Shown: positions 34,676 to 43,811 of the stretch, piece by piece
Layout: each line of letters opens with the position of its first letter
Numbering within the stretch: the stretch's first letter is position 1
Source: Betaproteobacteria bacterium
GTDB taxonomy: Bacteria > Pseudomonadota > Gammaproteobacteria > Burkholderiales > Casimicrobiaceae
DNA length: 64,000 bases
NCBI GenBank assembly: GCA_016717855.1
Contig: JADKEV010000012.1
Span: 124,001-188,000 of the forward strand
Direction: 5' to 3'
The notes under the pieces: model-generated
What the model was told of the DNA's origin: nothing
Seen by the model: the letters and a program-made list of their open reading frames with translations, nothing else
Database searches by the model: none
Made by a program: the position numbers and the translations under genes

Positions 34676-36343
34676 ATGTCTACCCGTCACTATGCACACT
34701 GGCCGCGCGGCCTGCCGCACGACATCACGATTCCGGCAACCAGCGTCTACGTCAATCTCGCCGTGTCGGCCGTACGCTATCCGGACAAGCCGGCGCTGGT
34801 GTTCTATGACACAGCGATCAGCTACCGGGAGTTCCTTCGCGACGTGGACTTGCTGGCCGGCTACCTGCAGCAGGTATGCGGCGTGCGCAGGGGCGACCGG
34901 GTCCTGCTCTACAGCCAGAATTGTCCGCAGTGGGCGATCGGGTATTACGCGATCCTGCGCGCCGACGCGGTCGTCGTGCCGGTCAATGCGATGAGCAAGG
35001 CGATGGAGGCGGAGCACTACGCGCAGGACAGCGGCGCGGTGGCCGCGATCGTGTCGCAGGAACTGCTCCCCTACCTGCAGCCGGTGCTGGGCCGGCACGC
35101 GCTCCGCCATGCGGTGGTCGCCACCTATGCGGACTACCTGCGCGTCCCCACCGACCTGCCGGTCCCCGAATTCGTCCGGGCGGCGCCCGCGGCGCTGGCC
35201 GGGCATGGCCTGCACGCGTGGCGCGACATGCTCGCGGCGGGCGAAACCCCGGGCGAGCACGAGGCGGGTCCGGACGACTGGAGCGTCTTTCCGTACACGT
35301 CGGGGACCACCGGCCATCCCAAGGGATGCATCCACACCCACCGCTCGGTGATGCACACGCTGGTGACCGGGTGCATCTGGTCCGGCGTGCATCCGGAGAT
35401 GATCGCGCTGGCCACGCTGCCGTTCTTTCACGTCACCGGCATGCAGAGCAGCCTGAATTCGCCCATCTACATGGGCGCGACGCTGGTCATCCTGCCGCGC
35501 TGGGAGCGGACGATGGCGGCGCAGCTGATCGAACGCTACCAGGTGTCGACGTGGACCGCGATCTCGACCATGGTCGTCGACCTGCTGGCCAATCCGGACC
35601 TGGGCAAATACGACATCGGCAGCCTGATGCGGATCACCGGCGGCGGCGCGGCGATGCCCGAGGCGGTGGCCAAGTCGCTGTTCGACCGCTTCGGCCTGAC
35701 CTATCTCGAAGGCTACGGGCTGTCGGAAACCATCGCGCCCTCGCACATCAACCCGCCGCAGCGCGCCAAGCGCCAGTGCCTGGGGATTCCCATCTGCAAC
35801 ACCGAGGCGCTGGTCGTCGAGGTCGGCGGCACGCGCGAGCTGGGCACGGGCGAGACGGGCGAGATCCTGATCCACGGGCCGCAGGTGTTCCAGGGCTACT
35901 GGAACCAGCCCGCGGCGACCGCGGCGGCGTTTGTCGAGATCGAGGGCAAGCGCTTCCTGCGCAGCGGCGACCTGGGCTACGTGGACGAGGACGGTTACTA
36001 CTTCATCGTCGACCGGGTCAAGCGGATGATCAACGCGTCGGGCTTCAAGGTGTGGCCGGCGGAAGTCGAGAACATGATGTACGCGCACCCGGACATCCAG
36101 GAGGCCTGCGTGATCGGCGTGCCCGATCCGTACCGGGGCGAGTCGGTGAAGGCGTTCGTGGTCCTCAAGGCCGGCAGCCGTGGCAGCGTGCAGGCCGCCG
36201 ACATCATCGGCTGGTGCAAGGCCAGCATGGCAGCATACAAGGTGCCGCAGAAGATCGAGTTCCGCGACAGCCTGCCCAAGTCGGGGGCGGGCAAGCTGAT
36301 GTGGCGGCAGTTGCAGGAAGAAGAGCGGAGCAGGGCGCAGTGA
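34676..36343 (+). CDS. Long-chain-fatty-acid--CoA ligase (AMP-forming)
   Basis: 555 residues of the ANL superfamily, activating fatty acids to acyl-CoA with ATP. The P-loop VFPYTSGTTGHPKGCIHTHR, the core YLEGYGLSETIAPSH, the hinge region SGDLGYVDEDGYYFIVDRVK and the catalytic-Lys end LPKSGAGKLMWRQLQEEE are all present. GAGGAGC is the RBS before ATG 34676. Divergent from the FadB-like operon, which fits joint control. Its stop overlaps the GTG of earP (GTGA), so efp-modifying earP may be cotranslated with this metabolic gene. Chain-length specificity cannot be read from sequence. Confidence 0.93.
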   Translation: MSTRHYAHWPRGLPHDITIPATSVYVNLAVSAVRYPDKPALVFYDTAISYREFLRDVDLLAGYLQQVCGVRRGDRVLLYSQNCPQWAIGYYAILRADAVVVPVNAMSKAMEAEHYAQDSGAVAAIVSQELLPYLQPVLGRHALRHAVVATYADYLRVPTDLPVPEFVRAAPAALAGHGLHAWRDMLAAGETPGEHEAGPDDWSVFPYTSGTTGHPKGCIHTHRSVMHTLVTGCIWSGVHPEMIALATLPFFHVTGMQSSLNSPIYMGATLVILPRWERTMAAQLIERYQVSTWTAISTMVVDLLANPDLGKYDIGSLMRITGGGAAMPEAVAKSLFDRFGLTYLEGYGLSETIAPSHINPPQRAKRQCLGIPICNTEALVVEVGGTRELGTGETGEILIHGPQVFQGYWNQPAATAAAFVEIEGKRFLRSGDLGYVDEDGYYFIVDRVKRMINASGFKVWPAEVENMMYAHPDIQEACVIGVPDPYRGESVKAFVVLKAGSRGSVQAADIIGWCKASMAAYKVPQKIEFRDSLPKSGAGKLMWRQLQEEERSRAQ

Positions 36344-37536
36344 GCCGGCGCGTCCGCTCCTGGGACATCTTCTGCCGGGTCGTCGACAATTTCGGCGACA
36401 TCGGCGTGTGCTGGCGGCTCGCCCGCCAGTTGGCGGCCGAGCGCGGCGACGCGGTGCGCCTGTGGGTCGACCACGTGGCCGCGCTCACGCGCATCTGGCC
36501 GGAGGTCGCACCCGAACAGGATGAGCAGCGCTGCGCCGGTGTGGAGATCCGGCGCTGGAGCGAGCCGCTGCCGGTCCTGACGCCGCACGATGTGGTCATC
36601 GAAGCGTTCGCGTGCAAGACCCCGGATGCGTTCGTGGAGGCAATGGCGGTGCGCAAGCCGGCGCCTGTCTGGCTCAACCTCGAGTACCTGAGCGCCGAAG
36701 CCTGGGTCGACGGCTGCCACCTGCTGCCTTCGCCGCATCCGCGGCTGCCGCTGACCAAGCACTTTTTCTTCCCCGGATTCACCCCGCGCACCGGCGGCCT
36801 GCTGCGTGAAGCGGACCTGCTCACCCGGCGCGACGCGTTCCGCCGGGACGGCGCCGCGCGGCGGGCGCTCTGGGACGCGCTCGGGCTGCGCACGCCGGCG
36901 GCCGGCGAACTGCGCGTTTCGCTGTTCGCCTACCCGAATGCCGCGGCGATCCGCCTGTTTTCGGTGTGGGCGGCCGGCGACCGGCCGGTCATCTGCGTGG
37001 TGCCCGAGGGCGTCCTGCGCAGCGAGATTGCCGGATTTTTCGGCAGTTGCCCGGCGCCCGGCGGCATTGCCGCGCGCGGCCGGCTGCGCCTGGCGGTGAT
37101 CCCGTTCGTGCGCCAGGCCGATTACGATCCCATGCTGTGGGCGTGCGATATCAACTTCGTCCGCGGCGAGGACTCGTTCGTCAGGGCGCAGTGGGCGGGC
37201 CGCCCGCTGGTCTGGCAGATCTACCCGCAGGAGGGTGATGCGCACCTCCCGAAGCTGCGGGCATTCGTCGACAGCTACTGCGCGGATCTGGACGGGCCCA
37301 CGGCTGCGGCCGTCCGTGATTTCATCCATGCATGGAACGGCAGCGGCGACGCCGCCGCCGCGTGGAACGCGGCGCAGGCGGCGCTGCCCGGCTGGACCGC
37401 CGCCGCGGACGCGTGGTGCGCCCGGCTCGCGGCCCAGCCCGATCTGGCCAGCGCGCTGGCGGAGGCCGTCGAGAGCGAGGCGTTGGCTGGCGTTGATGCG
37501 CATCGCGTGCCGGCGCGGGACGAAAACCAGCTATAA
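36340..37536 (+). CDS. earP: EF-P arginine-32 rhamnosyltransferase EarP
   Basis: 398 residues. EarP transfers L-rhamnose from dTDP-beta-L-rhamnose to Arg32 of EF-P, which activates EF-P to rescue ribosomes at polyproline stretches. The N-terminal DIFCRVVDNFGDIGVCWRLA carries the catalytic Asp pair of the family; WLNLEYLSAEAWVDGCHLLP and the nucleotide-sugar site NFVRGEDSFVRAQWAGRPLV with the key Glu are intact. Inverting GT-B enzyme (GT104). Start at GTG 36340, overlapping the ligase stop by four bases, behind AGCGGAG. efp follows 41 bases later and has Arg32, confirming the pair. Confidence 0.96.
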   Translation: MSRRVRSWDIFCRVVDNFGDIGVCWRLARQLAAERGDAVRLWVDHVAALTRIWPEVAPEQDEQRCAGVEIRRWSEPLPVLTPHDVVIEAFACKTPDAFVEAMAVRKPAPVWLNLEYLSAEAWVDGCHLLPSPHPRLPLTKHFFFPGFTPRTGGLLREADLLTRRDAFRRDGAARRALWDALGLRTPAAGELRVSLFAYPNAAAIRLFSVWAAGDRPVICVVPEGVLRSEIAGFFGSCPAPGGIAARGRLRLAVIPFVRQADYDPMLWACDINFVRGEDSFVRAQWAGRPLVWQIYPQEGDAHLPKLRAFVDSYCADLDGPTAAAVRDFIHAWNGSGDAAAAWNAAQAALPGWTAAADAWCARLAAQPDLASALAEAVESEALAGVDAHRVPARDENQL

Positions 37537-37537
37537 T
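37532..37537 (+). promoter_or_regulatory. -10 box for efp
   Basis: A perfect TATAAT lies at the very end of earP, 40 bases before ATG 37578. No convincing -35 is found 16-18 bases upstream. It would allow efp to be expressed above the level of earP. Confidence 0.45.
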
Positions 37538-37577
37538 TACGGGTTTTCCAACACTTACTCACTCTTCGGGACGCAAC

Positions 37578-38129
37578 ATGAAAATCGCGCAAGATGTCCG
37601 CGCCGGCAATGTAATCATGATCGGCAAGGATCCGATGGTCGTGCAGAAGGCGGACTTCAGCAAGTCCGGCCGCAATGCATCGGTCATGAAGTTGAAGCTG
37701 AAAAACCTGCTCACGGGCACCAATACCGAGACGATCTACAAGGCCGACGAAAAATTCGAGGACATCCAGCTCGACCGGCGCGAGGTCTCGTTCTCGTACT
37801 ACGCCGATCCGATGTACGTGTTCATGGACGGCGAGTTCAACCAGCTCGAGGTCGAGAAGGACAACCTGGGCGACGCCATCCACTTCCTCGAAGACGGGAT
37901 GCAGTGCGAAATGGTGCTGTACCAGGGCAAGCCGATCTCGGTCCAGTTGCCCAACACCGTCGTGCGCGAGATCCAGACCGACCCGGCGGTCCGCGGCGAC
38001 ACGTCGGGCAAGGTGATGAAGCCGGCCCATACCGCGACCGGCTTCGTACTGTCGGTCCCGCTGTTCTGCGACAGCGGCGACAAGGTCGAGATCGACACGC
38101 GGACCGGCGAGTACAAGCGGCGCGTCTAG
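37578..38129 (+). CDS. efp: Elongation factor P (Arg32 type)
   Basis: 183 residues, three OB-like domains. It enters the ribosomal E site and promotes peptide bond formation at consecutive prolines. The modified loop reads FSKSGRNAS, with arginine at residue 32 by direct count, the target of EarP rhamnosylation (rather than the lysine of EpmA/EpmB systems). The C-terminal signature GFVLSVPLFCDSGDKVEIDT is complete. A TATAAT box precedes it and an intrinsic terminator follows at 38153, so earP-efp forms a closed unit with the ligase upstream. Confidence 0.98.
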   Translation: MKIAQDVRAGNVIMIGKDPMVVQKADFSKSGRNASVMKLKLKNLLTGTNTETIYKADEKFEDIQLDRREVSFSYYADPMYVFMDGEFNQLEVEKDNLGDAIHFLEDGMQCEMVLYQGKPISVQLPNTVVREIQTDPAVRGDTSGKVMKPAHTATGFVLSVPLFCDSGDKVEIDTRTGEYKRRV

Positions 38130-38152
38130 GTCAGCTTTCCCGCTGCGGTCAG

Positions 38153-38186
38153 GAACGCCACCGACAAGGTGGCGTTCTCCTTTCTT
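38153..38186 (+). terminator. Intrinsic terminator after efp
   Basis: GAACGCCACC (38153-38162) pairs exactly with GGTGGCGTTC (38168-38177), loop GACAA, followed by CTCCTTTCTT. Lies 24 bases after the efp stop. Confidence 0.85.
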
Positions 38187-38228
38187 GACGCCGCGCCGGC
38201 ACCGAACTGGCGACGTTGCGCGCCCGCC

Positions 38229-39188
38229 CTATTGGGGCGCGCACATCACGATGCCTTCCAGGGTCCAGCCGCGCGCCACGACCTGCTGCATTGCTGCCAG
38301 GCTGGTGCCGATACGATGGTTGCTGTCGATGCCGCGCGCGAGGCCGTTGTTGTATGCGCGATAGACCGGAACCAGCGGCGACGGGCAGAGCCCATTGAGC
38401 GCCGGGGTCGAGGCAAAGTCGTATTCCTCGAAATTCCAGCGTGGCAGCGACGCCGGCGTCGTCGCCTGCAGCTGCCGCAGGTACGCGCATTCGCCTTCAT
38501 CCGCAGTGAAGAAGTGCGAATTCGGGCCGGGGCTGACGCTTCCGTAGAACCGGCAGACGGAGACGTTGCCGCCGGAGTTGAATCCGTAGCCCGTGCGCAC
38601 CCATCCGGGCCCGGCGCTTCCCAGGTCGATCCCCGCGGCCTCGCCCGCGTCGTCGGTGAGGAAGTAGTGATCGAGAATGACGTTGTGGAACTCGATCACG
38701 CCGGCATCCGCCGGTCCGATCACCACCGGAGCGACGAACGTGAACCAGTCGCGAAGCACGAATCCGTCGTTGACGTGATGAAGGCCGCTGTATTCGGTAA
38801 GCACCATCGCAAGCACCCATGTGCCGGGCGGCGGTGGCACAAACGCGACGGGGCCCGAGTTGACGTTCTCGACGAACGAGCCGGCACTCAGCGGACCGAA
38901 GATGTGCTGAGCCAGCTTGTAGCCATCCAGGCTGCCGCCCGAGTATGCGGCCGGGAACGCCCACAGTTCCAGGCGCAGGAAGCCTGAAGCGCCCAGCGCG
39001 TCGAAGTTCTCCACGCGCTGGGCGGTCAGGACCGCGGTAGTGCCTTGATAGTTATATCCGGCGATGCCGACAAAGTGCACGTTCGATGCCTGCGCGGCCA
39101 TCGGCGACAGTGCAAGCAGGAACAGGACAAGCGTGAATGCGCGGCAGGCGGCATGCACGAACTTCGTGATACAGATGGCGTGCTTCAT
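38229..39188 (-). CDS. Secreted protein with DUF5648-like C-terminal domain
   Basis: About 319 residues. Signal peptide with hydrophobic core FTLVLFLLALSPMAAQA. The N-terminal ~150 residues form an unassigned beta-rich domain (LRLELWAFPAAYSGG, PGTWVLAMVLTEYSG). The C-terminal half has repeated Phe-Tyr/His-Phe motifs: VIEFHNVILDHYFLTDD, VCRFYGSVSPGPNSHFFTAD and VPVYRAYNNG with DSNHR, typical of DUF5648 (a five-bladed repeat fold on secreted proteins). Four cysteines may pair. ATG 39188 is preferred over 39194 for RBS spacing. Same strand as the next, also secreted, protein. Confidence 0.75.
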   Translation of the reverse strand: MKHAICITKFVHAACRAFTLVLFLLALSPMAAQASNVHFVGIAGYNYQGTTAVLTAQRVENFDALGASGFLRLELWAFPAAYSGGSLDGYKLAQHIFGPLSAGSFVENVNSGPVAFVPPPPGTWVLAMVLTEYSGLHHVNDGFVLRDWFTFVAPVVIGPADAGVIEFHNVILDHYFLTDDAGEAAGIDLGSAGPGWVRTGYGFNSGGNVSVCRFYGSVSPGPNSHFFTADEGECAYLRQLQATTPASLPRWNFEEYDFASTPALNGLCPSPLVPVYRAYNNGLARGIDSNHRIGTSLAAMQQVVARGWTLEGIVMCAPQ

Positions 39189-39310
39189 GATCATTTTCCC
39201 GGTTGTAGTCCCCGCTCATCGAGCCTGGTTTTCGGATTCCCGGCCGCGTCGCGACGCCTGCGCCAGGAGCGGGCAGTGCGCGCTTGCGAGCGCCGCGTGC
39301 GCGGATCCGG

Positions 39311-41356
39311 TCAGGGCATCAGGTTTGTGATGTATTCCTCGATCAGCGGCGCCGTTGCGCGCGTCGCATCGCCGGCGACCACGCCGGCGATCAGCGTATC
39401 TCCGCGCAGCCCGAAAAGGTAGCGGATGATCAGCAGTCCGTCGGTCAGCGCATCCGGCGTGCCATTGCCATCGACATCGAGCGCCGGGCGCAACTGATCG
39501 AGGTAGGCTTCGATCGCGGCCGCCGTGGTGCGGTCGGCGCCGGGGTTGACGGCGCCCGCGATCAGCGCGGGTCCGTTCAACCCGAACAGGTACCGGAGGA
39601 CCATGAGGCCGTCGCTCAGCGCATCGTACGTGGTCAGCGGATCGGTTGCATCGATGTCCAGCGTCAGTGCGCCGGTGACGTTGGCGCCGGCGCTGGTGAG
39701 ATACAGGCCCGCCCAGCCGATCGTGAGCAAGGGATCCACAGGATCGGGCGCCAGCATGCCGACGGCCACCGTGAGAATCCGATTGCGGAAACCATCTCGT
39801 TCAATGCCCACCGTGGTGACGATGGAACCCGCCGGCGCACCCGCGTCGATGGCGTTTCCGGACGAATTCACCGTTTCGACGATCGTGAGCACCGGCAGGG
39901 TCTCAAGCAAGCCCTGGCGCAGATAGATGCCGTCATGCGTCGACTTGTTCGCCTTGAACGCCGTCTGTACCGCATGCCCGGGCGTGGCGGAAAGTGCCGC
40001 GAAGGCGGACGATCGCCAGCGCGGTGGTTCTTCGGCCGTCTCGTCGCCACCGCCGGTGCCGGGAGGCCGTCCCGAGAACACCCAGTACATGAAATCGACG
40101 ATTCCATCCTGACCGGTCTTGGCGACCGGATGCGTCGTCCCGGTTTGCGCATCGTGGACAAATATGCCCTGGTGCACCGGAATGTTGACCGGATAGTTGT
40201 CGGCGTTGGCCAGGCAGTAGGCGACGATGTCGGCATTCCCGTCCGCGGGGCAGTGCAGAATCTTGGGGAATGTCTCGGTACCCCAGGCTCCCCAGAACGA
40301 CACATAGCGTCCATCCGGGCTGAGCGAGAGCCCCTCTCCGAAGAAGGTGAAGGTGGCGCCCAGGGGTTCGCCCGGCACCTGTTCACCGATGCCTGCCAGC
40401 GTCTGCAGGGCCGGCGACGGTGTCAGCGGTGCCCGGTAGATGCCGCCCAGCGTCGGCGCCTCCTCGATATCGAGGCCCGTGAAGACCATGTAGCCGTTGG
40501 CGGCGCTGGGCGGGGCGGTCGAACCGAAGGTCGTGGTGCCGCCTGCCGGCTGGATCGGGATCACCGTGTTGCTGTTCGCGACCAGTTGTATCGCGGGCAC
40601 CGGCGCCGGCGCCACGACGGGCAGGATATCCCGGTAGTAGACGCCTGTCTTGCCGAGCAGGTCGGACGGATCGGTGTAGTTGCCCTTGAACGCAATGTAC
40701 CTGCCATCGGCGACTGCGGGCGCTCCGGGAAACACGTCGAACCGCGTTCCCGCCGGCGCGCCGGGGACCGAGAACTGGGGAAACGTCAGCGTGGTCTGGT
40801 CGACATCCACCGCGCTGCCCAGCAGGCTTGCGCCGGTCATCAGGACGCCGCCTGGATTCGCATAGATGCCCGAAGTGCCGACGCGCGTGTCGGTCAGCAC
40901 CGGGGGATTCACGCTGGTGTCGAGCAACTGGAATGTCCAGACGGGTTGCGATTGGCCGCGCGTCGCGACCAGAGGCGAGTCGTTGCCGATCCGGGGCATC
41001 GAGGAGAATTCCTGAAAATCCGACAGCACGCCGTTGTACAACGTGTTGTTGGGTTGCGGGACTTCGTCGCCGCGGGAGACTATTTCGGTGATTGGGCCGG
41101 CACCGACATGTCGCTGGTAGACGCCGTGCCCGGGCCGCCCCGGCGCTGCCCTGCTGCGCGCGCGGAACACCACCAACCCGTTGGCGTTCACGGATGGCTG
41201 GTTATAGCTGTTGAACTTGACTGCGGCCGTCCCGGGCATGTCATACCCATTGTCCACAATCACGCTCCAGCTGAGCGGAGCGGCCTCGATCCCGGTGCCG
41301 CCGCCGACGAGCGCCAACCCGATTGCCAATATACGTGCATTGCGAAGTGACTTCAT
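39311..41356 (-). CDS. Large secreted protein with C-terminal dockerin-like Asp repeats
   Basis: 681 residues with signal peptide (ILAIGLALVGGGTGIEA). The body is a beta-propeller-like series with segments such as NANGLVVFRAR, GRYIAFKGNYTD, NGYMVFTGLDIEE and DGRYVSFWGAWG, each of the NxxGxxxF type seen in choice-of-anchor/DUF7453-like surface proteins. The C-terminus has two Asp-rich repeats, LDIDATDPLTTYDALSDGLM and LDVDGNGTPDALTDGLLIIR, each followed by RYLFGLxGxxLIAGxV, resembling dockerin calcium loops. ATG 41356 follows AGAGAGA. Probably exported and calcium-stabilised. No cellulosome genes accompany it. Confidence 0.78.
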   Translation of the reverse strand: MKSLRNARILAIGLALVGGGTGIEAAPLSWSVIVDNGYDMPGTAAVKFNSYNQPSVNANGLVVFRARSRAAPGRPGHGVYQRHVGAGPITEIVSRGDEVPQPNNTLYNGVLSDFQEFSSMPRIGNDSPLVATRGQSQPVWTFQLLDTSVNPPVLTDTRVGTSGIYANPGGVLMTGASLLGSAVDVDQTTLTFPQFSVPGAPAGTRFDVFPGAPAVADGRYIAFKGNYTDPSDLLGKTGVYYRDILPVVAPAPVPAIQLVANSNTVIPIQPAGGTTTFGSTAPPSAANGYMVFTGLDIEEAPTLGGIYRAPLTPSPALQTLAGIGEQVPGEPLGATFTFFGEGLSLSPDGRYVSFWGAWGTETFPKILHCPADGNADIVAYCLANADNYPVNIPVHQGIFVHDAQTGTTHPVAKTGQDGIVDFMYWVFSGRPPGTGGGDETAEEPPRWRSSAFAALSATPGHAVQTAFKANKSTHDGIYLRQGLLETLPVLTIVETVNSSGNAIDAGAPAGSIVTTVGIERDGFRNRILTVAVGMLAPDPVDPLLTIGWAGLYLTSAGANVTGALTLDIDATDPLTTYDALSDGLMVLRYLFGLNGPALIAGAVNPGADRTTAAAIEAYLDQLRPALDVDGNGTPDALTDGLLIIRYLFGLRGDTLIAGVVAGDATRATAPLIEEYITNLMP

Positions 41357-41584
41357 GATCTCTCTCAATTGCCAATGACGGAACACTGAACTCTCGGGTA
41401 AGCCTTGCGGGCAGAACTCGCGCCGGCCAAGCCACCCAACCCTGACAGCAGAACCCCGACCGCCAGATCGCGAGTCGTCGCTATCGAGGATAAGTGTGGC
41501 TCCTTGCGGCGCGGCCACCATGCGTTTGGTCAAGGAAACGAGTGATGGCAGGGAGACGCTACAATCCGGGAGAAGGACAAACTC

Positions 41585-42547
41585 ATGCCGATCCTCCCCA
41601 CCTTCGACGACGTCACCGCCGCGGCCGCGCGCCTCGCGGGCCATGTTCACCGCACGCCGGTGCTGACCTCGCGCACCATGAACGACGAAACCGGCGCCCA
41701 GGTGTTCTTCAAGTGCGAGAACTTCCAGCGCATGGGCGCGTTCAAGTTCCGCGGCGGGTTCAACGCGCTGTCCCGGTTCGACGACCGCCAGCGCAAGGCC
41801 GGCGTCGTGACCTTCTCCTCCGGCAATCACGCGCAGGCGATCGCGCTGTCGGCGCGGCTGCTCGGCATCCCCGCCACGATCATCATGCCGCACGACGCCC
41901 CCGCATCCAAGATGGCCGCGACCCGCGGCTATGGCGGCAACGTCGTCGTCTACGACCGGTACACCGAGGATCGCGAGGCCATCGGCAGGAAGCTGGCCGA
42001 AGAGCAGGGGATGACGCTGATTCCGCCGTACGACCATCCGGATGTAATCGCGGGGCAGGGCACCGCGGCGATGGAACTGTTCGACGAGACCGGTCCGCTC
42101 GACGCGCTGTTCGTACCGCTGGGCGGCGGCGGGCTGCTTTCGGGGTCCGCGCTGGCAGCGCGCGCACTGTCGCCGCAGTGCAGGATCTACGGCGTCGAAC
42201 CCGAGGCCGGCAACGACGGCCAGCAGTCGTTCCGCTCCGGGAGCATCGTCCACATCGACACCCCGCGCACCATCGCCGACGGCGCGCAGACGCAGCACCT
42301 GGGCGGGTACACGTTCGGGATCATCAAGCGCGATGTGGACGACATCTGCACGGCGTCCGACGCGGAGTTGATCGAGTGCATGCGCTTCTTCGCCGGACGG
42401 ATGAAGATCGTCGTGGAACCCACCGGTTGCCTTGGGCTCGCGGCGGTGCGCAACATGAAGGCGGCGCTCGCGGGCAAGCGCGTGGGCGTCGTGATCAGCG
42501 GCGGCAACATCGATCTGGAGCGCTTCGCCGCGCTGCTCGCGGGCTGA
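41585..42547 (+). CDS. PLP-dependent serine/threonine dehydratase-type enzyme
   Basis: 320 residues of fold type II. The Schiff-base lysine is in FQRMGAFKFRGGFNAL, the PLP phosphate site is VPLGGGGLLSGSALA, and SSGNHAQAIALSARLLGIPA is the substrate loop. The length without a C-terminal ACT domain fits catabolic threonine dehydratase, serine racemase or threo-3-hydroxyaspartate ammonia-lyase; these cannot be separated by motif. GGAGAAGGAC is the RBS. Stands alone between divergent or convergent genes. The 228 bp upstream contain no other clear gene; TACAAT at 41560 may be its -10. Confidence 0.92.
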   Translation: MPILPTFDDVTAAAARLAGHVHRTPVLTSRTMNDETGAQVFFKCENFQRMGAFKFRGGFNALSRFDDRQRKAGVVTFSSGNHAQAIALSARLLGIPATIIMPHDAPASKMAATRGYGGNVVVYDRYTEDREAIGRKLAEEQGMTLIPPYDHPDVIAGQGTAAMELFDETGPLDALFVPLGGGGLLSGSALAARALSPQCRIYGVEPEAGNDGQQSFRSGSIVHIDTPRTIADGAQTQHLGGYTFGIIKRDVDDICTASDAELIECMRFFAGRMKIVVEPTGCLGLAAVRNMKAALAGKRVGVVISGGNIDLERFAALLAG

Positions 42548-42587
42548 CGCGCAAGCCGGGCACTTTCGATTTCAGCGTTTCAGTCCG

Positions 42588-43802
42588 CTAGCGGCCCTGC
42601 GCCTTCGTCACTGCCACCTTCGCCCCGTCCGTCAGCGCATCCGGCGGATAGATCACCACTGATTGGTTCGGCTGCAATCCATCCTCGACCAGCGCCTCTG
42701 CCGGATTGCGGCGTGAAGTCTTGATCGAGCGCTTGCGCGCGTATCCATCTTCGACGACGAACACTGCCCAGCCCGGGCCGTCGCGGAACAGCGCGCCCAC
42801 CGGCACCTTGACGGCGTCCGCCGCGCGCCAGACGACGATGTGCGCCTCGACGCGGAAGCCGTCGCCGATGGTCTGCAAGCGGTCGAGCGGCTCGGTGAAG
42901 TCGAGCACCACGTTGACGCGCTGCTCCTCGACGCCCAGCGCGGAAATCTTGGTGAACGCGGCCGGCTCGATGCGCCGCACCTGCGCCGCCAACGGCGCCA
43001 CGCCGGTGCCCAGTTCCAGGCGCGCCGGCATGCCGGCACGCACCCCGACGGATTCCTGCGACAGGATGTCGACCACAGCTTCGAGGCTGCGCGGATCGGC
43101 GATCTCGAGCAGCGGCGCGCCCAGCGCCACCGTGCTTTCGCTCTCCTGCGCGACCCTGAGCACGGCACCCTGCACCGGCGCCTTGACCTCCCAGCGCGCG
43201 CTGCCCAGCACGCGACCGGTGCCCTCCACGCGATAGCGCACCAGCGTCGCCCGCGCCTGCGCTTCCTCGTGCCGGGCCGCGTCCTCGGCGTAGCGCGCGG
43301 CTTCGGCGCCCTTCTGTGCCGTGCGCAGCGCGAGTTCCGCCTGTTCGCGCGCGGTCGCCGAGACGAAGCCGCCGGCGGCGAGCTTCGCCGCGCGGTCGCT
43401 GTCCGCCGCGGCCTGCGCGAGCAGCGCGTCGGCCTTCTGCACTTCGGCCAGCGCGCGCATGCGCTGGGCCTCGGCGGAGCCGATCCGCTCGCCGAGTTCG
43501 CGCTCGGTGCGCGCGTCGAGAAAGTTGGGGGCGGCCGGCGTGAGCACCGCCACCGTGTCGCCGGCGGCGACCGCATCGCCCGCCTTCAGCCGGATGCGCG
43601 CGACGCGCCCGGCCAGCGGCGAGGACACGACATAGCGGTCGCGCACGCGCGTCTTGCCGTCGTCGGACACGGTCTGCTCGAAAGGCCCGCGGGTGACCGC
43701 GGCGACTTCCACCGGTACCGGCTGCGGGCGCAGCGCCCACGCGGCAAGCCCGGCCACCGCGATAGCGCTCGCCAGCAGCGCGATCCTGTTTCCCGTCTTC
43801 AT
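42588..43802 (-). CDS. HlyD/RND-type periplasmic adaptor of an ABC exporter
   Basis: 404 residues. One N-terminal membrane anchor (IALLASAIAVAGLAAWALRP) is followed by the split lipoyl domain (YVVSSPLAGRVARIRLKAGD and WEVKAPVQGAVLRVAQESES), a long Ala/Glu coiled-coil hairpin between them (RERTELGERIGSAEAQRMRA-like, about 95-190), and beta-barrel/membrane-proximal domains. It links the inner-membrane permease to an outer-membrane channel, which is not encoded nearby. Ten bases after the permease stop on the same strand; third gene of the ATPase-permease-adaptor operon. Confidence 0.9.
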   Translation of the reverse strand: MKTGNRIALLASAIAVAGLAAWALRPQPVPVEVAAVTRGPFEQTVSDDGKTRVRDRYVVSSPLAGRVARIRLKAGDAVAAGDTVAVLTPAAPNFLDARTERELGERIGSAEAQRMRALAEVQKADALLAQAAADSDRAAKLAAGGFVSATAREQAELALRTAQKGAEAARYAEDAARHEEAQARATLVRYRVEGTGRVLGSARWEVKAPVQGAVLRVAQESESTVALGAPLLEIADPRSLEAVVDILSQESVGVRAGMPARLELGTGVAPLAAQVRRIEPAAFTKISALGVEEQRVNVVLDFTEPLDRLQTIGDGFRVEAHIVVWRAADAVKVPVGALFRDGPGWAVFVVEDGYARKRSIKTSRRNPAEALVEDGLQPNQSVVIYPPDALTDGAKVAVTKAQGR

Positions 43803-43811
43803 TTCTTCAAC

